Origin: Thiohalocapsa sp.
Lineage (GTDB): Bacteria; Pseudomonadota; Gammaproteobacteria; Chromatiales; Chromatiaceae
Assembly (NCBI GenBank): GCA_021736785.1
Contig: JAIPFF010000015.1
Span: 1-64,000 of the forward strand
Direction of reading: 5' to 3'
Length of the DNA: 64,000 nt
Positions 15,888 to 25,889 of the stretch are shown here, in pieces; the first letter of the stretch is position 1, and every line of letters starts with the position of its first letter. The notes under the pieces are model-generated. The model saw only the letters and a program-made list of their open reading frames with translations, was not told the DNA's origin and ran no database searches. The translations under genes and the position numbers were made by a program.

Positions 15888-18800
15888 CTAGGGCTCGGAG
15901 TCGGCCCGCGGCGGGCCGGCGGCGCTCGCTTGCCGGCGGTCGCCGACCACCGCGCCGATGGCGTCGCGCAGCGCCTGCGGCTCCAGCGGCTTGCGCAGGA
16001 CCAGCGGCGCCTCGCCTTCGTGCAGATCGTCCACATGGCCTTGTTGGCCGGTCATCAGAATGACGCCGGGCGCGGGGTAGCGCTCGCGCAGCCGCCGGTG
16101 CAGCGTCAGACCGTCCATGACCGGCATGGCGATGTCCGACAATACGAAGTCGTAGCGAGCGCCGCGGGCGAGTAAGTCCAGGCAGGCCTGGCCGTGCTCC
16201 GCCATGCTGACGCCGATGCCCTGCAGCGTCAGCAGCCGCGAGACGGCGTCGCGCACCCGCGGGTCGTCTTCCACCAGCACGGCATGCAGGCCCGGCGCTT
16301 GCTCCGAGCGCCCGGCGGCCTCCGGCGCCGGCGCCTCCAGCAGCAGCTGATCGCCGCCCGAATTTGCCGCCCGGCCTTGCTCGTGCAATTCGACGGGTAT
16401 CAGCAGCCGAAAGCAGGTGCCGCGGCCGACCTCCGAATCCAGCAACAGCCCGGCGCCCGAGCGGCTGATGAATTCCGTCACCATGAACAGCCCGAGACCG
16501 AGACCGCGGCGCCGCGCCTTGGTCGAAAACAGTGGGTCGAAGATGCGGCCCCGGAGCTCCGGCGGGATGCCGCCGCCGTTGTCGCGCACGCGCAGTGCCA
16601 TGTAGTTGCCGGCGGGCAGGCTGCCGGCATCGAGGGGTGGGTCGCCGCCCCAGTGCCGTGGACCGGCGTCGATGTGGATTTGCCCGCCGTCGGGCATCGC
16701 ATCGCGCGCGTTCAACACCAGGTTCAGCAGCGCCGATTGCAGAAAGGCCGCGTTGGTCCAGGCCGTCGCCCCCGCCGGGATGCGGGTCTGCAGGGTGATC
16801 GTCGGCGGCAGGATATGCAGCAGGATGCGAGCGAGCTCGTCGACGGTCCCGTGCAGGTCGACTTGCGCCAGCGGTACGCCGCCGGCACGGCTCAGCGAGA
16901 GCATGCCGGAGGTAATCACCTTGGCCTGCCCGAGTGCGCTGCGCGTCTCCTCCATCACCTGTTGCAGCTCGGGATCGGGGGCGTCCTGCTCCGCCAGGCT
17001 GATGTCCACGAAATACAGGTTGGCGTCGATCACGCCGAGGAGGTTGTTGAAGTCGTGCGCGATGCCGCTTGCCAGGTGGCCGATGGTCTCGCGCTCGCGC
17101 GACTGCACCAGGTCGCGCTGCAACTGATGCTGGTGACGTACGGCGGCCAACCGGTGCCCGATCAGCCGCAGCATCTGGCGCTGCGGACTCTGTAGATCGA
17201 GCTCTTGCCGCCTCCCCCAGAGCGCGATCAGGAGCACTTCTTGCCTGCCGTCGTCCCGCGTCAGATCGACAGCGAGTCCGATGCAAACGTCGTCGTGGCC
17301 GGCAGGGCGCTCCCCCGACCGTCCTTCCAGCGGCGCGACAATCGGCTCGCCGAGGTCGCTCAGCGATGCGCTGCGCAGCGCCGGCGGCAGAGCCGGCACC
17401 TCCGCGTTCCGATCCCGGATATCGAAAGCCAGCACCGGGACCTCGGCGCCGCCGGTGCCGATCAGAGACAGCCGCGCCGCGCCGAGTCCCGTGTTGACGC
17501 AGGCCAGGCGCAGCAGCACGCGCAGCTGCTCGCCGTAGGGCAACGACAAATTGACCAGCCCGATCAAGGATTCGAGCTGCGAGGTGTAGTCCGACAAGCT
17601 CTGCTCGGCGGCCCGCTGGCGCTCGATGGCCGCCTGCAGCTCGGTGATGTCCTCGACCATCGCCAGCGGCATGGGCGGCTCGCCGGGTCGCGAGGGCAGC
17701 AGCGTCAGCCGCAGGTCTCCCCAGACGACGCTGCCGTCCGCGCGCAAGTAGCGCTTGGTGATGCGGTAGCTGGGGATCTTGCCCTCGCGCAGCCGATCGA
17801 ACTGCTCGCGGTCCTTTTCGATGTCGTCCGGATGCGTGACAAGCTCGACGCCGCGGGCGGTGATCTCCTCGGGCGTACGGCCCAAAAAGGCGGACAGCGC
17901 GCGGTTGGCCAGCACCAGCCGCTGATCCGGTCCGAACAGGGCCATGCCGATCGGCGCGTTGTCGACGACGGCGCGCAGCCGGGCCTCGCTCTCGGCGATC
18001 CGGGCCTGGGCCAGATGGCGCTCGGTGACATCCTGCGACACGCCCCGGTAGCCGATAAAGGCGCCGCTCGCGGAGAACAGCGGCACCGCGCTCGTCGACA
18101 GCCATGCGATGCCGCCGTCGCGCCGGCGCACCGGTGCGACGGCGTCTCTGATTTCCTTTCGGCCCTCGATCAGGGCGCCGATGCTCGCGGCATCGGGCTG
18201 CGCCTCGGAATCGACGAATCGCATCAACGCGCTGCCGAGCAGTTGCGCTCGCCGATAGCCGAGCACCGGCTCGCAGACGGGGCTCGCGTAACGGATGCGG
18301 CCCTCTGCATCCACCTCCCAGGTCAGCGTTCGGCTCTGGCGGGCGAGCTCGTCATAGCGGATATTGCTGCGGCGCAGCTCGCCGATGGAGCGCGCCCGCT
18401 CTTCGCCGGCGGACAGGATGCTGGCGAAGGTCTGAAGAAAATGCACCTCGGCGTTGGACCATGCGCGCGGCCCGCCGATGATGTCGAAGCCGACGAACGC
18501 GAGCAGCTCGCCGTCGATTGTCATGGGCGCCAACAGCAGTGCGCGGATCTGCTGGAAGTCGAGGATCTCGCGTTCTTGTGACCATTCCGGCCCGAGATCG
18601 GCGACGCTCGGAATCACGACGGCTTCTCCCGACAGCAGCCGCTCGCTCACTTGCGGGATTCGCGCCATCGGCAAGTGGCGCGTGTGCTCGATCATCGGTG
18701 CCACTCCGTCGGCCACCCACTCCAGCGTATTGTTGAAGGTCCGGGTCTCGTGCCCGATGCGCACGACGTAGCTTCGGTCCGCGCCGATGAAGCGCCCCAT

Positions 18801-21800
18801 GCGGGCGATGGCGTACTCGGTGACCCCCTCCACGGTTTCGTCGGTGACGGCGACAAAGCGGGTCGCGAGCTCGAGCAGCTCGCCGATGATGGCCTCCCGC
18901 TCGGCCAATTCCAGCTCCGCGAGCTTGCGCGGGGTGATGTCCTGATGGATGCCCGACAGCATCAGGGCTTTGCCGTCGCTGTTGCGCTCGGTGATGCGTC
19001 CCGTTGTCAGCACCCAGATCCAGTGGCCCGCTTTGTGACGCAGCCGGACTTCGCACTGGTAGAGCTCGCTCTGCCCGTTCAAATGAAGGCGCAGCGCGGC
19101 CGCGCTGCGCTTGAAGTCCTCCGGGTGCACCAGCTCCGACCAGCGGTTCCAGCCAAGCGGCGAGAGCTCGTCGCGTCGATAACCGATCATCTCGGCCCAA
19201 CGCTCGTTGATGATTTGCCTGTCGGTGACGGGGCTCCATTCCCAGGTGCCGGCACCGGTGCCTTGGATCACGTTCTCCAGCCGCTCGCGCTCCTCCGCCA
19301 AAGCCAGCTCGGCGGTCTTGCGCTCGGTGATGTCCTGCAGGAAGCCGCGGGTCAGCACCGGCCGCCCGTTGGCGTCGAGCTCGTGGCGCCAACGCACATA
19401 GACCCATTTCACGGAGCCGTCGGGTGTGACCAGCCGGTGCGTCACCTCGGCGGGCTCGGCGCGGCCGATGGAGTCGCGAAAGGCCCGCTCGACACGTTCC
19501 TTGTCTTCCGGATGAAAAGACCGGCGGATGATGTCGAAATGCTTGCACTGCCCGTCCGGCGAGGCCCCGAAGATGCGGTAGGTTTCGTCCGACCAAACGG
19601 ACGCGTCGCTTTCGACATCGTGCTCCCAGGAGCCGACGTGGGCCAGCGCCTGTGCCTGCAGCAACGTTTCGCGGCTGCGCTCCAGCGCGCGGCGGCTTTG
19701 GAATTCGTTGGTGACATCGGTGAAAAAGGCCGTCAGCGTCGCGGATTGACCGAGACGCATCAGCCCCGGCGCGATCTTGCAATAGAACAGGCTGCCGTCC
19801 TTGCGTATGCAGGGCACATAGACGGGTAGATCGAGCAGTGATTGACGGGCGTCCTCGACCACGCCGTCGAGGGTCTCCGCGAGCACGGGCAACTGATCCC
19901 GCGGGTGCAGCACGTCGAGCTCCAGGCCGATCATTTCCTCGAGCGTATAGCCGAACATGGCCGCCATGGCCTGATTGCAGGACAGTAGCCGCCTCGACCC
20001 GGGGTCGACTTCCACGATCCCGTGCGGCGAATTGTCGATGACGGCCTTGAGCTTGTTCTCGGTCTTTTTCAAGTGCGTCACGTCCGAGAACGTGACAAAG
20101 ACCTCTTCCTTGGAACCGCTGCCGCGGGACAGGTCGGCCTGGGCATTGATCAGCAGCCAGCGCACTTCATGGTCCGCGTCGGCCCGGTATCCGACCACCG
20201 ATTGGCGCTTCTCGGGGTCGGATGCCTGCAGTGCGCGGATCACCGGATGCTCGTTCGCCGGCAGCAGGGTGCCGTCCTCCCGGATTCCGGCCCAAGACTT
20301 TGCTTGCACGTGGCGGGCACGGATCTCCTCCAGCGGCAGGCCCAGGATTTCGATGGCGGCGGGGTTGGCGTCGATGATATTGCCTTCCCTGTCCACGTAG
20401 GCCACGCCCTCGGCCATGTGCTCGAACAAGCCCCGGAAGCGCTGCTCGCTGTCGCGCAGCGCCTGCTCGGCGGCCTTGCGGGCGGTCACATCACGGCCGA
20501 CGCCGATGACGCTCTCGATGTTGCCGTTCTCGTCGACGATGGCCTTGTCGAACCATTGCAGCCAGCGCCAGCCGTGGACGGTGTGCGCGCGCTGTTCCAT
20601 GGAGCAGGTGTGCGGCGGCACGGACAGGGCCTTCATCGCCTCGGCGGTGGCCGCTCGGTCATCCGGGTGAATGAACGGCATGTGGGCGTTGCCGATCAGC
20701 TCGGCTTCGCTGCGCCCGAACGTGCGGCAGTAGGACGGGCTGACGAACTCCAGGTGCCCGTCGGCGTCGGCGCGCACGATCAGATCCTCCATGTTGTCGA
20801 CCAGCAAGCGGTAGCGCTCTTCCTGCCGGCGCAATGTCTCCTCGGTTCGCCGCTGCTCGGTGACGTCGAGGCAAGTGCCCATGAAGTGCCTTGGTTGCCC
20901 GTCGGCGTCGAACAGAATACGTCCCTGTTCCAGCAACACCCGCGGGATGCCGTCGGGTCCGCGGGCGCGATGCTCGGCCCGGTAATTTCCGTCCGGACGC
21001 TCGGCGGCCGCGGCCATCTCGGTCTCGACGCGCTCGCGGTCTTGTGGGTGGACGACATCAAGGAACGCTTCGACACATGCCTGCACCGCGCCCGGTGCAT
21101 AGCCCAACAGGCGGAAGGTCTCGTCCGACCAGTTCGACGCCCCGGTCCGCATGTCGATATCCCAGCTGCCCACATGGGCGATGGCCTGGGCCTCGGTGAG
21201 CCGCGCTTCGCTGCGCCGCAGTCGCTCCATGTTTTCGACGGCCTCGGTCACGTCCTGCTGGACGGCGATGTAGTGGGAGATCCGCCCCTGCGCGTCGCGG
21301 GTGGGCGAGAGGTTGAGGGCATTCCAGAAGCGCGTGCCGTCCTTGCAGTAGTTGCGCAGCACGGCCCGGCAGGCCTCGCCCCGGCGCAGGGCATCGCGCA
21401 TGCGTATGCCGTCCGGCTGGTCCCTGTCGTCGCGCTGCAGGAAGCGGCAGTCCCGGCCGACGGCCTCGTCCGCCCGGTATCCGGTCAGCTCCTCGAATCC
21501 GCGGTTGACGTAGGTAATCGGGAAGTCGTCGCCGTTGTGCTCGGCAATGACGACGCCCGTACGCGCCTGCGAGAGGGCATCGATCAGCACCCGATGGCGC
21601 CGCCGCAGCCGGTTCGATTCCATCACCGAACCGGCGAGCGCGGCCGCGGCTTCCAATACCTCGTGCTCCGGCGCGGCTAGTCGGCCGGTTCCGTCCTGCC
21701 CCGGCGCGACCAGGCCCAACAGCACGGCGTCGGTGGCGGGCACGCGAAGCGCAAGGCCTTCGATGCCCCCGGGCGTGTCCGGCTCGGCGCTGCCGGTCTC

Positions 21801-23444
21801 GTCGCGAATCTCGACCGGGGCGTCGCTCGCCAAGGCTTCCCGGTAGCCGGCGACCACGGCGGGCAGCGCCAGAATGCGCGCCACCGCGGCCGGTGCATGG
21901 CCGGGGACCGCCGACAAGTTGCACAGCTGCAGCGCACCGGAGTCGTCTGCGCTCACCAGGGCACAGAAGGTCTGCGGCAAGAGCGCGCGGACACCGTGGC
22001 AGAGCTGGTCCGCGACGTCGTTGTCGTCGTCGCCGGCCTGGACCAATCGGCCCAGGGTTCGGGCCTGCAGCGCGGTGACGGCGCGTCTTCGCGCCTGCAG
22101 ATCCTTTTCCGCACGCAGTTCCCTGAAGTGCTTGTCCAGCGAGCGTGCCATGCGGCCGACGGCGTCGGACAGCTCGGCCATCTCGGCGGTGAGGCCGTGC
22201 GCGCTCGCGGGCAGCGGCTGGCCGGCTTGGATGGCGTCCGGCAATGCCCGGGCCAAGCGCGTGAGTCGGCCCAGCGGCTCGATCATCCGGCGGGAGATTT
22301 CATCGGCCAGGGCCACGCCGAGCAACGTCAGCAGCAGCAGGCCCGTCATGATGTGCAAGAGGGCCTGCTGGACCTCCTCGATGAGCGGCACTGCGCTGAA
22401 TGCGACGACGAACTGCCCGTCGCCGAAGGATGGGCGCAGGGGCAGCACCAGCTGGTAGCGCGCCTGGCGCCACAAGGTCATGCGCGATGTCGCCGGCACT
22501 TCGGGCAGCTGGATACTCAGGTACGGGACATGCGTCGCCAAGATCTGCCCGCGTGGCGTGCCGATGTCCGGCTCGGTGCGCTCGGCGGCGGCACTCGCTT
22601 GGCGCAGCGACAAGCGGGCATCCAGCTCCGGACCGAAAGCGTCGAGCAGGCGCCAATTCTGCGCCTCGATCCCGGCCTCCAGCAGCACCGGGTCGATGTT
22701 CGCCGAATCCAGGTGCGAGAGCAGATCGGTGGCGGCAAGCACCGCGCTGAGCTCGATGCGCCGCGCAAAATCGGCTTCCAGCTTTTGTTTCAGGTCGTAA
22801 TTTTCCCAGATGGCGAACAGCAGCGACGGCAGCAGTATCGCGATCAGCAGCAGTTTGAACAGCAGCTGGCGCAGCGGAATACGCGGGCGCTGGCGACGTA
22901 TCGCCGCCACCGAGACGGCGATCATGCCGGCGAGGGCGGCCGCCAGAATGCCGTTCAATGCCTGTTTCGCGACGATCAGCCAGGTTGCCCCCCACGGCAT
23001 GCCGAGCCCGAAGCGATAGGCCAGCAGCACCAGGGGCATGCCGATCAGCAGCCAGTACATGCTCGCCGAGACGGCCACGGCCGGGAATGTTTGCCCGGCC
23101 GCTATCAGGTATCGCCGGTGCAGGGCGACGAAGGCGGCCTCCGCGAGGAAAATCAGCAGTGCATAGGGATGATCCCAGAGCACGATCGTGTAGGCGCCGC
23201 CGACCAGCGCGACGATGAGTCCCGGAGCCAGCCCCAGCCAAATGACGGCAAGATAGACGGCGATAGGTCCCAGCAGCAGGCCGACGCCGAAGAAGAGGCT
23301 CAGATGGAAATAGTTGCCGGCAAGCGCCGCCAGCGCGAGCAGGGCAGTCAGCGCAACTGTCTGCAAGCCCGCGAACGACGGCCGCGGGCTGTTGGATGCC
23401 GGGTCGGCCATGCGCGTGATGCCGGAGGGAGCGGCTGCGTTCAA
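15888..23444 (-). CDS. Giant membrane LOV/multi-PAS hybrid histidine kinase
   Basis: A 2518-residue sensor kinase. Approximate layout: several membrane helices (24-185, MASE-like), a further helix near 200, a periplasmic sensor (218-358), a helix (362-384), HAMP (385-440), GAF (470-600), then a LOV domain (622-735), six more PAS domains (745-1510), GAF (1515-1690), two PAS (1695-1935), a GAF-like region (1960-2105), HisKA with phospho-His H2130 (GIAHDFNNLLGVID), an HATPase with NLVLNARDAM, DNGGGIP and GLGLGLFM, and a C-terminal receiver with D2437 (LSDIAMPVMDG). The LOV domain has the adduct cysteine C666 in GRDCRFLQ, the flavin-contact NYCKDGTRFWN and the glutamine in YIAVQQDVTE, so it should bind flavin and sense blue light. 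TTG at 23444 follows GGAG at good spacing; an ATG at 23411 lacks one. Its partners may be the next two response regulators. Confidence 0.92.
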   Translation of the reverse strand: MNAAAPSGITRMADPASNSPRPSFAGLQTVALTALLALAALAGNYFHLSLFFGVGLLLGPIAVYLAVIWLGLAPGLIVALVGGAYTIVLWDHPYALLIFLAEAAFVALHRRYLIAAGQTFPAVAVSASMYWLLIGMPLVLLAYRFGLGMPWGATWLIVAKQALNGILAAALAGMIAVSVAAIRRQRPRIPLRQLLFKLLLIAILLPSLLFAIWENYDLKQKLEADFARRIELSAVLAATDLLSHLDSANIDPVLLEAGIEAQNWRLLDAFGPELDARLSLRQASAAAERTEPDIGTPRGQILATHVPYLSIQLPEVPATSRMTLWRQARYQLVLPLRPSFGDGQFVVAFSAVPLIEEVQQALLHIMTGLLLLTLLGVALADEISRRMIEPLGRLTRLARALPDAIQAGQPLPASAHGLTAEMAELSDAVGRMARSLDKHFRELRAEKDLQARRRAVTALQARTLGRLVQAGDDDNDVADQLCHGVRALLPQTFCALVSADDSGALQLCNLSAVPGHAPAAVARILALPAVVAGYREALASDAPVEIRDETGSAEPDTPGGIEGLALRVPATDAVLLGLVAPGQDGTGRLAAPEHEVLEAAAALAGSVMESNRLRRRHRVLIDALSQARTGVVIAEHNGDDFPITYVNRGFEELTGYRADEAVGRDCRFLQRDDRDQPDGIRMRDALRRGEACRAVLRNYCKDGTRFWNALNLSPTRDAQGRISHYIAVQQDVTEAVENMERLRRSEARLTEAQAIAHVGSWDIDMRTGASNWSDETFRLLGYAPGAVQACVEAFLDVVHPQDRERVETEMAAAAERPDGNYRAEHRARGPDGIPRVLLEQGRILFDADGQPRHFMGTCLDVTEQRRTEETLRRQEERYRLLVDNMEDLIVRADADGHLEFVSPSYCRTFGRSEAELIGNAHMPFIHPDDRAATAEAMKALSVPPHTCSMEQRAHTVHGWRWLQWFDKAIVDENGNIESVIGVGRDVTARKAAEQALRDSEQRFRGLFEHMAEGVAYVDREGNIIDANPAAIEILGLPLEEIRARHVQAKSWAGIREDGTLLPANEHPVIRALQASDPEKRQSVVGYRADADHEVRWLLINAQADLSRGSGSKEEVFVTFSDVTHLKKTENKLKAVIDNSPHGIVEVDPGSRRLLSCNQAMAAMFGYTLEEMIGLELDVLHPRDQLPVLAETLDGVVEDARQSLLDLPVYVPCIRKDGSLFYCKIAPGLMRLGQSATLTAFFTDVTNEFQSRRALERSRETLLQAQALAHVGSWEHDVESDASVWSDETYRIFGASPDGQCKHFDIIRRSFHPEDKERVERAFRDSIGRAEPAEVTHRLVTPDGSVKWVYVRWRHELDANGRPVLTRGFLQDITERKTAELALAEERERLENVIQGTGAGTWEWSPVTDRQIINERWAEMIGYRRDELSPLGWNRWSELVHPEDFKRSAAALRLHLNGQSELYQCEVRLRHKAGHWIWVLTTGRITERNSDGKALMLSGIHQDITPRKLAELELAEREAIIGELLELATRFVAVTDETVEGVTEYAIARMGRFIGADRSYVVRIGHETRTFNNTLEWVADGVAPMIEHTRHLPMARIPQVSERLLSGEAVVIPSVADLGPEWSQEREILDFQQIRALLLAPMTIDGELLAFVGFDIIGGPRAWSNAEVHFLQTFASILSAGEERARSIGELRRSNIRYDELARQSRTLTWEVDAEGRIRYASPVCEPVLGYRRAQLLGSALMRFVDSEAQPDAASIGALIEGRKEIRDAVAPVRRRDGGIAWLSTSAVPLFSASGAFIGYRGVSQDVTERHLAQARIAESEARLRAVVDNAPIGMALFGPDQRLVLANRALSAFLGRTPEEITARGVELVTHPDDIEKDREQFDRLREGKIPSYRITKRYLRADGSVVWGDLRLTLLPSRPGEPPMPLAMVEDITELQAAIERQRAAEQSLSDYTSQLESLIGLVNLSLPYGEQLRVLLRLACVNTGLGAARLSLIGTGGAEVPVLAFDIRDRNAEVPALPPALRSASLSDLGEPIVAPLEGRSGERPAGHDDVCIGLAVDLTRDDGRQEVLLIALWGRRQELDLQSPQRQMLRLIGHRLAAVRHQHQLQRDLVQSRERETIGHLASGIAHDFNNLLGVIDANLYFVDISLAEQDAPDPELQQVMEETRSALGQAKVITSGMLSLSRAGGVPLAQVDLHGTVDELARILLHILPPTITLQTRIPAGATAWTNAAFLQSALLNLVLNARDAMPDGGQIHIDAGPRHWGGDPPLDAGSLPAGNYMALRVRDNGGGIPPELRGRIFDPLFSTKARRRGLGLGLFMVTEFISRSGAGLLLDSEVGRGTCFRLLIPVELHEQGRAANSGGDQLLLEAPAPEAAGRSEQAPGLHAVLVEDDPRVRDAVSRLLTLQGIGVSMAEHGQACLDLLARGARYDFVLSDIAMPVMDGLTLHRRLRERYPAPGVILMTGQQGHVDDLHEGEAPLVLRKPLEPQALRDAIGAVVGDRRQASAAGPPRADSEP

Positions 23445-23528
23445 TCTGTTCTCCGCCCGGCGCCGGGCGTATCGCGTGGGGGCTCGGCGCTGCCGCGGCA
23501 GGTGCCGTGACCCGGATGCCCGTCGAAA

Positions 23529-23942
23529 TCAGGGCTCGGAATTCGCCGCCGAGCGGGAAATGGTCAGCAATCGCTCGATCTCGGCACGCAAGTGCTCGGG
23601 CTCGACGGGCTTGGGGATCGTTGCATCCGCGCCCAGGTGCGAGCTCATGCGCAGCACGTTGGTGGGCTCGCCGCGGAGCACATCGCCGCTGACGGCGATG
23701 ATCGGCGTGCCGGGCCTGGACTTGCGCAGGCGCGACATGACCTGGAAGCCATCGAGCTCGGGCATGTAGATGTCGATGATGGCCAGATCCGGCGGATCAG
23801 TTTCGATCGCCTGCAGCGCGGCGCGGGGGTCGCTGTAGGCGACACATTGCAGGCCCCATTTCGGCAATAGGCGAAGAGCCGCGTTCAGCAGGCGCGGGTC
23901 ATCGTCGATGACGTAGATTCTGGGTTGGTGCATCTCGGGCAT
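23529..23942 (-). CDS. Single-domain response regulator
   Basis: A 137-residue lone receiver domain. The acidic pocket is IDDDP (13-15), the phosphoacceptor is D57 in LAIIDIYMPELDGF, the switch Ser is in IIAVSGD, and the conserved Lys is in TIPKPVEP. There is no output domain. It starts at the ATG at 23942 or at an internal ATG nine bases later. It is encoded just upstream of the giant hybrid kinase on the same strand (84 bases), so it may carry phosphate to or from it, or act as a diffusible output. Confidence 0.92.
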   Translation of the reverse strand: MPEMHQPRIYVIDDDPRLLNAALRLLPKWGLQCVAYSDPRAALQAIETDPPDLAIIDIYMPELDGFQVMSRLRKSRPGTPIIAVSGDVLRGEPTNVLRMSSHLGADATIPKPVEPEHLRAEIERLLTISRSAANSEP

Positions 23943-24117
23943 GATTACTCCTGCATGGCCGCCGCGGGTCGGTTGCGGTATCGGCTTCGTCGTTTAAGCC
24001 GGGCGTGCGCTTGCCGCATGCGGCGGGACGTCACGCCGTCATCGAGCCACCGGGCTGCTCGAGAGTGCGGGACGATGTGCGCGGCCGCGGCAAACGGCCT
24101 GTCGGCGCTGCTTCTGC

Positions 24118-25323
24118 TCAGATCACGAAAGCCAGGCTCGGCGCCGACGCGCCTTCGCCGCAGGCCGCCAGAAACGCGTCGATGGGCATCGGATGGCCGA
24201 ACAGAAAGCCTTGCAGCCTGTCCACGCCGGCGGCCCGCAGCTGCCTGCGCTGCAGATCGGTTTCGACGCCTTCCGCAATCATCTTGATGCCCAAGCCGTG
24301 GCACATCATGACCAGTGCCGGTATCAGCTTGCGGGACTTCTCCGATTCCCAAATGGACGCCGTAAACGTCAGGTCCAGCTTGACGGTGTCGAAGGGTAGA
24401 TCCGCGAGCGCCTTCAGCGAGGCGTAACCGCTGCCGAAGTCGTCCATCGCGAGCGACGCGCCGACCAGCCGCAGTTGGGCGGCAAGCTCGCGAACCTGAT
24501 CGAAGTTGTCCGCCCCGCCGGTTTCGGTCAGCTCTACCTGTATTGCACAGTATCCGTCCATCGCGCCGATCAATCCGCGAACCAGGTCACCGACTCGTTG
24601 CGGCTGTAGGTCTTTGGTAGACACGTTGACCGAGAGGGACTCCAGGGGAACCGACGTCAGCCGGTCCCGCAGCTGCGCGAGCCGCGCGAACAGCGCCTGC
24701 GTCAGCGGCACCATGAGCCCGGATGCCTCGGCGAGCGGAATGAAGCTATCGGCGGAGGCGACGGTGCCGTCGGGAAGGCGCAGTCTGGCCAGCACCTCAG
24801 CGCTCCTCGGCAGGCTATCCGCCGCGCCGACGATGGGCTGGAAGTAGGGCTCGATGCGGTTCTGGCCGATATACCTTTCGAGCAGTTCGGCGCTGATCGC
24901 CACATTGGCGGTGGGCGGGGCCTCCGTGTTGAGCCGGCAGCAGCGTGGCCGCGTGCCGAGCAGCGGGGGCAGATCGCGCACCAGATCGGCCTTGCCGACG
25001 ATGCCGCGCACCTCGAGGCCGGCCGAGCGCGCGATGCGTCTGGCCGTCTCCAGCACCTCTGCGCTATGTCCGGACAGCAGCACCAGCGGCACCTTGGCCG
25101 GCCGATCCGCGAGCCAGTTGATGATGTCGATCCCGCTTTCTCTGCCGAGCTGCAGGTCGAGCAGGACCAGGTCGGGCTCCTGCCATTCGAGCTCCGCCTT
25201 GAACGACCGGGAGTGCGTATGAAAGCCGAGCCGATGCCCGAGCTGCTTGGCGAAGCGTTGTAACGTCGCCTCCAGGCGCGGGTCGTCATCGAGACAAATC
25301 AGGTACATGCGAGGCTCCTGCAA
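24118..25323 (-). CDS. Response regulator with EAL c-di-GMP phosphodiesterase domain
   Basis: A 401-residue protein: an N-terminal receiver (1-125; LDDDP pocket at 11-15, phosphoacceptor D56 in LVLLDLQLG, Lys in IVGKADL) and a C-terminal EAL domain (145-395). The EAL catalytic set looks complete: SAEVLARL (EVL variant), SVNVSTKDL, QVELTETGG, AMDDFGSGYASL, VKLDLTF, IAEGVET and LQGFLFGHPM. It should break down c-di-GMP when phosphorylated. It is encoded 175 bases upstream of the lone receiver on the same strand, in a cluster with the LOV kinase. Confidence 0.92.
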   Translation of the reverse strand: MQEPRMYLICLDDDPRLEATLQRFAKQLGHRLGFHTHSRSFKAELEWQEPDLVLLDLQLGRESGIDIINWLADRPAKVPLVLLSGHSAEVLETARRIARSAGLEVRGIVGKADLVRDLPPLLGTRPRCCRLNTEAPPTANVAISAELLERYIGQNRIEPYFQPIVGAADSLPRSAEVLARLRLPDGTVASADSFIPLAEASGLMVPLTQALFARLAQLRDRLTSVPLESLSVNVSTKDLQPQRVGDLVRGLIGAMDGYCAIQVELTETGGADNFDQVRELAAQLRLVGASLAMDDFGSGYASLKALADLPFDTVKLDLTFTASIWESEKSRKLIPALVMMCHGLGIKMIAEGVETDLQRRQLRAAGVDRLQGFLFGHPMPIDAFLAACGEGASAPSLAFVI

Positions 25324-25889
25324 AACAACCGTCGGGTGCGTTTCGAATCGCTCGCCGCGCGAGCATCAGCTCCGCCCGCACGCCTCACCCGAGCTCTCGT
25401 TCGGCGCCGCGCCGGTCGAGAGGCTGCGATGCCGGCGGGAGCGTCGAGGGGATGCACGGCGCTGGTTGCCGGTGGCGCCGGAGGGTGCATCCCCGACCAG
25501 GCGCCGGCGGGTGCCGATTGCGCTGTCTCGGGCCGCCGCGGGCCGCTACGGGCCGGTCGAAGCGCCGATCGCTGCCCCTCGGCCCCGGCATGGATTGGCC
25601 GGCTGCCGGCGCGCGAGCGTCGAGCAGCGCGCCATCCCCGCACTCCCCCGTCTACGCTATCCCGGAATTCGAAGTCGCTGCGTAAAGTTATGTAAATCTT
25701 CGCATTACGTGCACTGGTCGACGTTTTGTAGGCGAAAAGCCGTCTATATTTCCACGCCGTCGCGAACCGTTTGCCGACCGCCAACAAGACCGCTATGGCC
25801 GCGGTGAGACCTCGAGCCCACGATGAACGGGTGTCGACCGAGGGCGAAGTGTGCGGCTGCAAATGACCGGCTCGGGGAGAATCGCATCA
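25324..25889. other. Divergent promoter region
   Basis: About 560 bases separate the receiver-EAL gene (minus) from the OmpR-type regulator (plus). The part at 25670-25760 is relatively AT-rich (for example GTTATGTAAATC at 25687-25698) and is the most likely place for promoters. No gene is evident. Confidence 0.5.

Noticed and set aside
20022-21680. Long plus-strand frames opposite the giant kinase gene
   Set aside because: Low-complexity composition typical of antisense frames; the minus strand encodes continuous PAS domains throughout.
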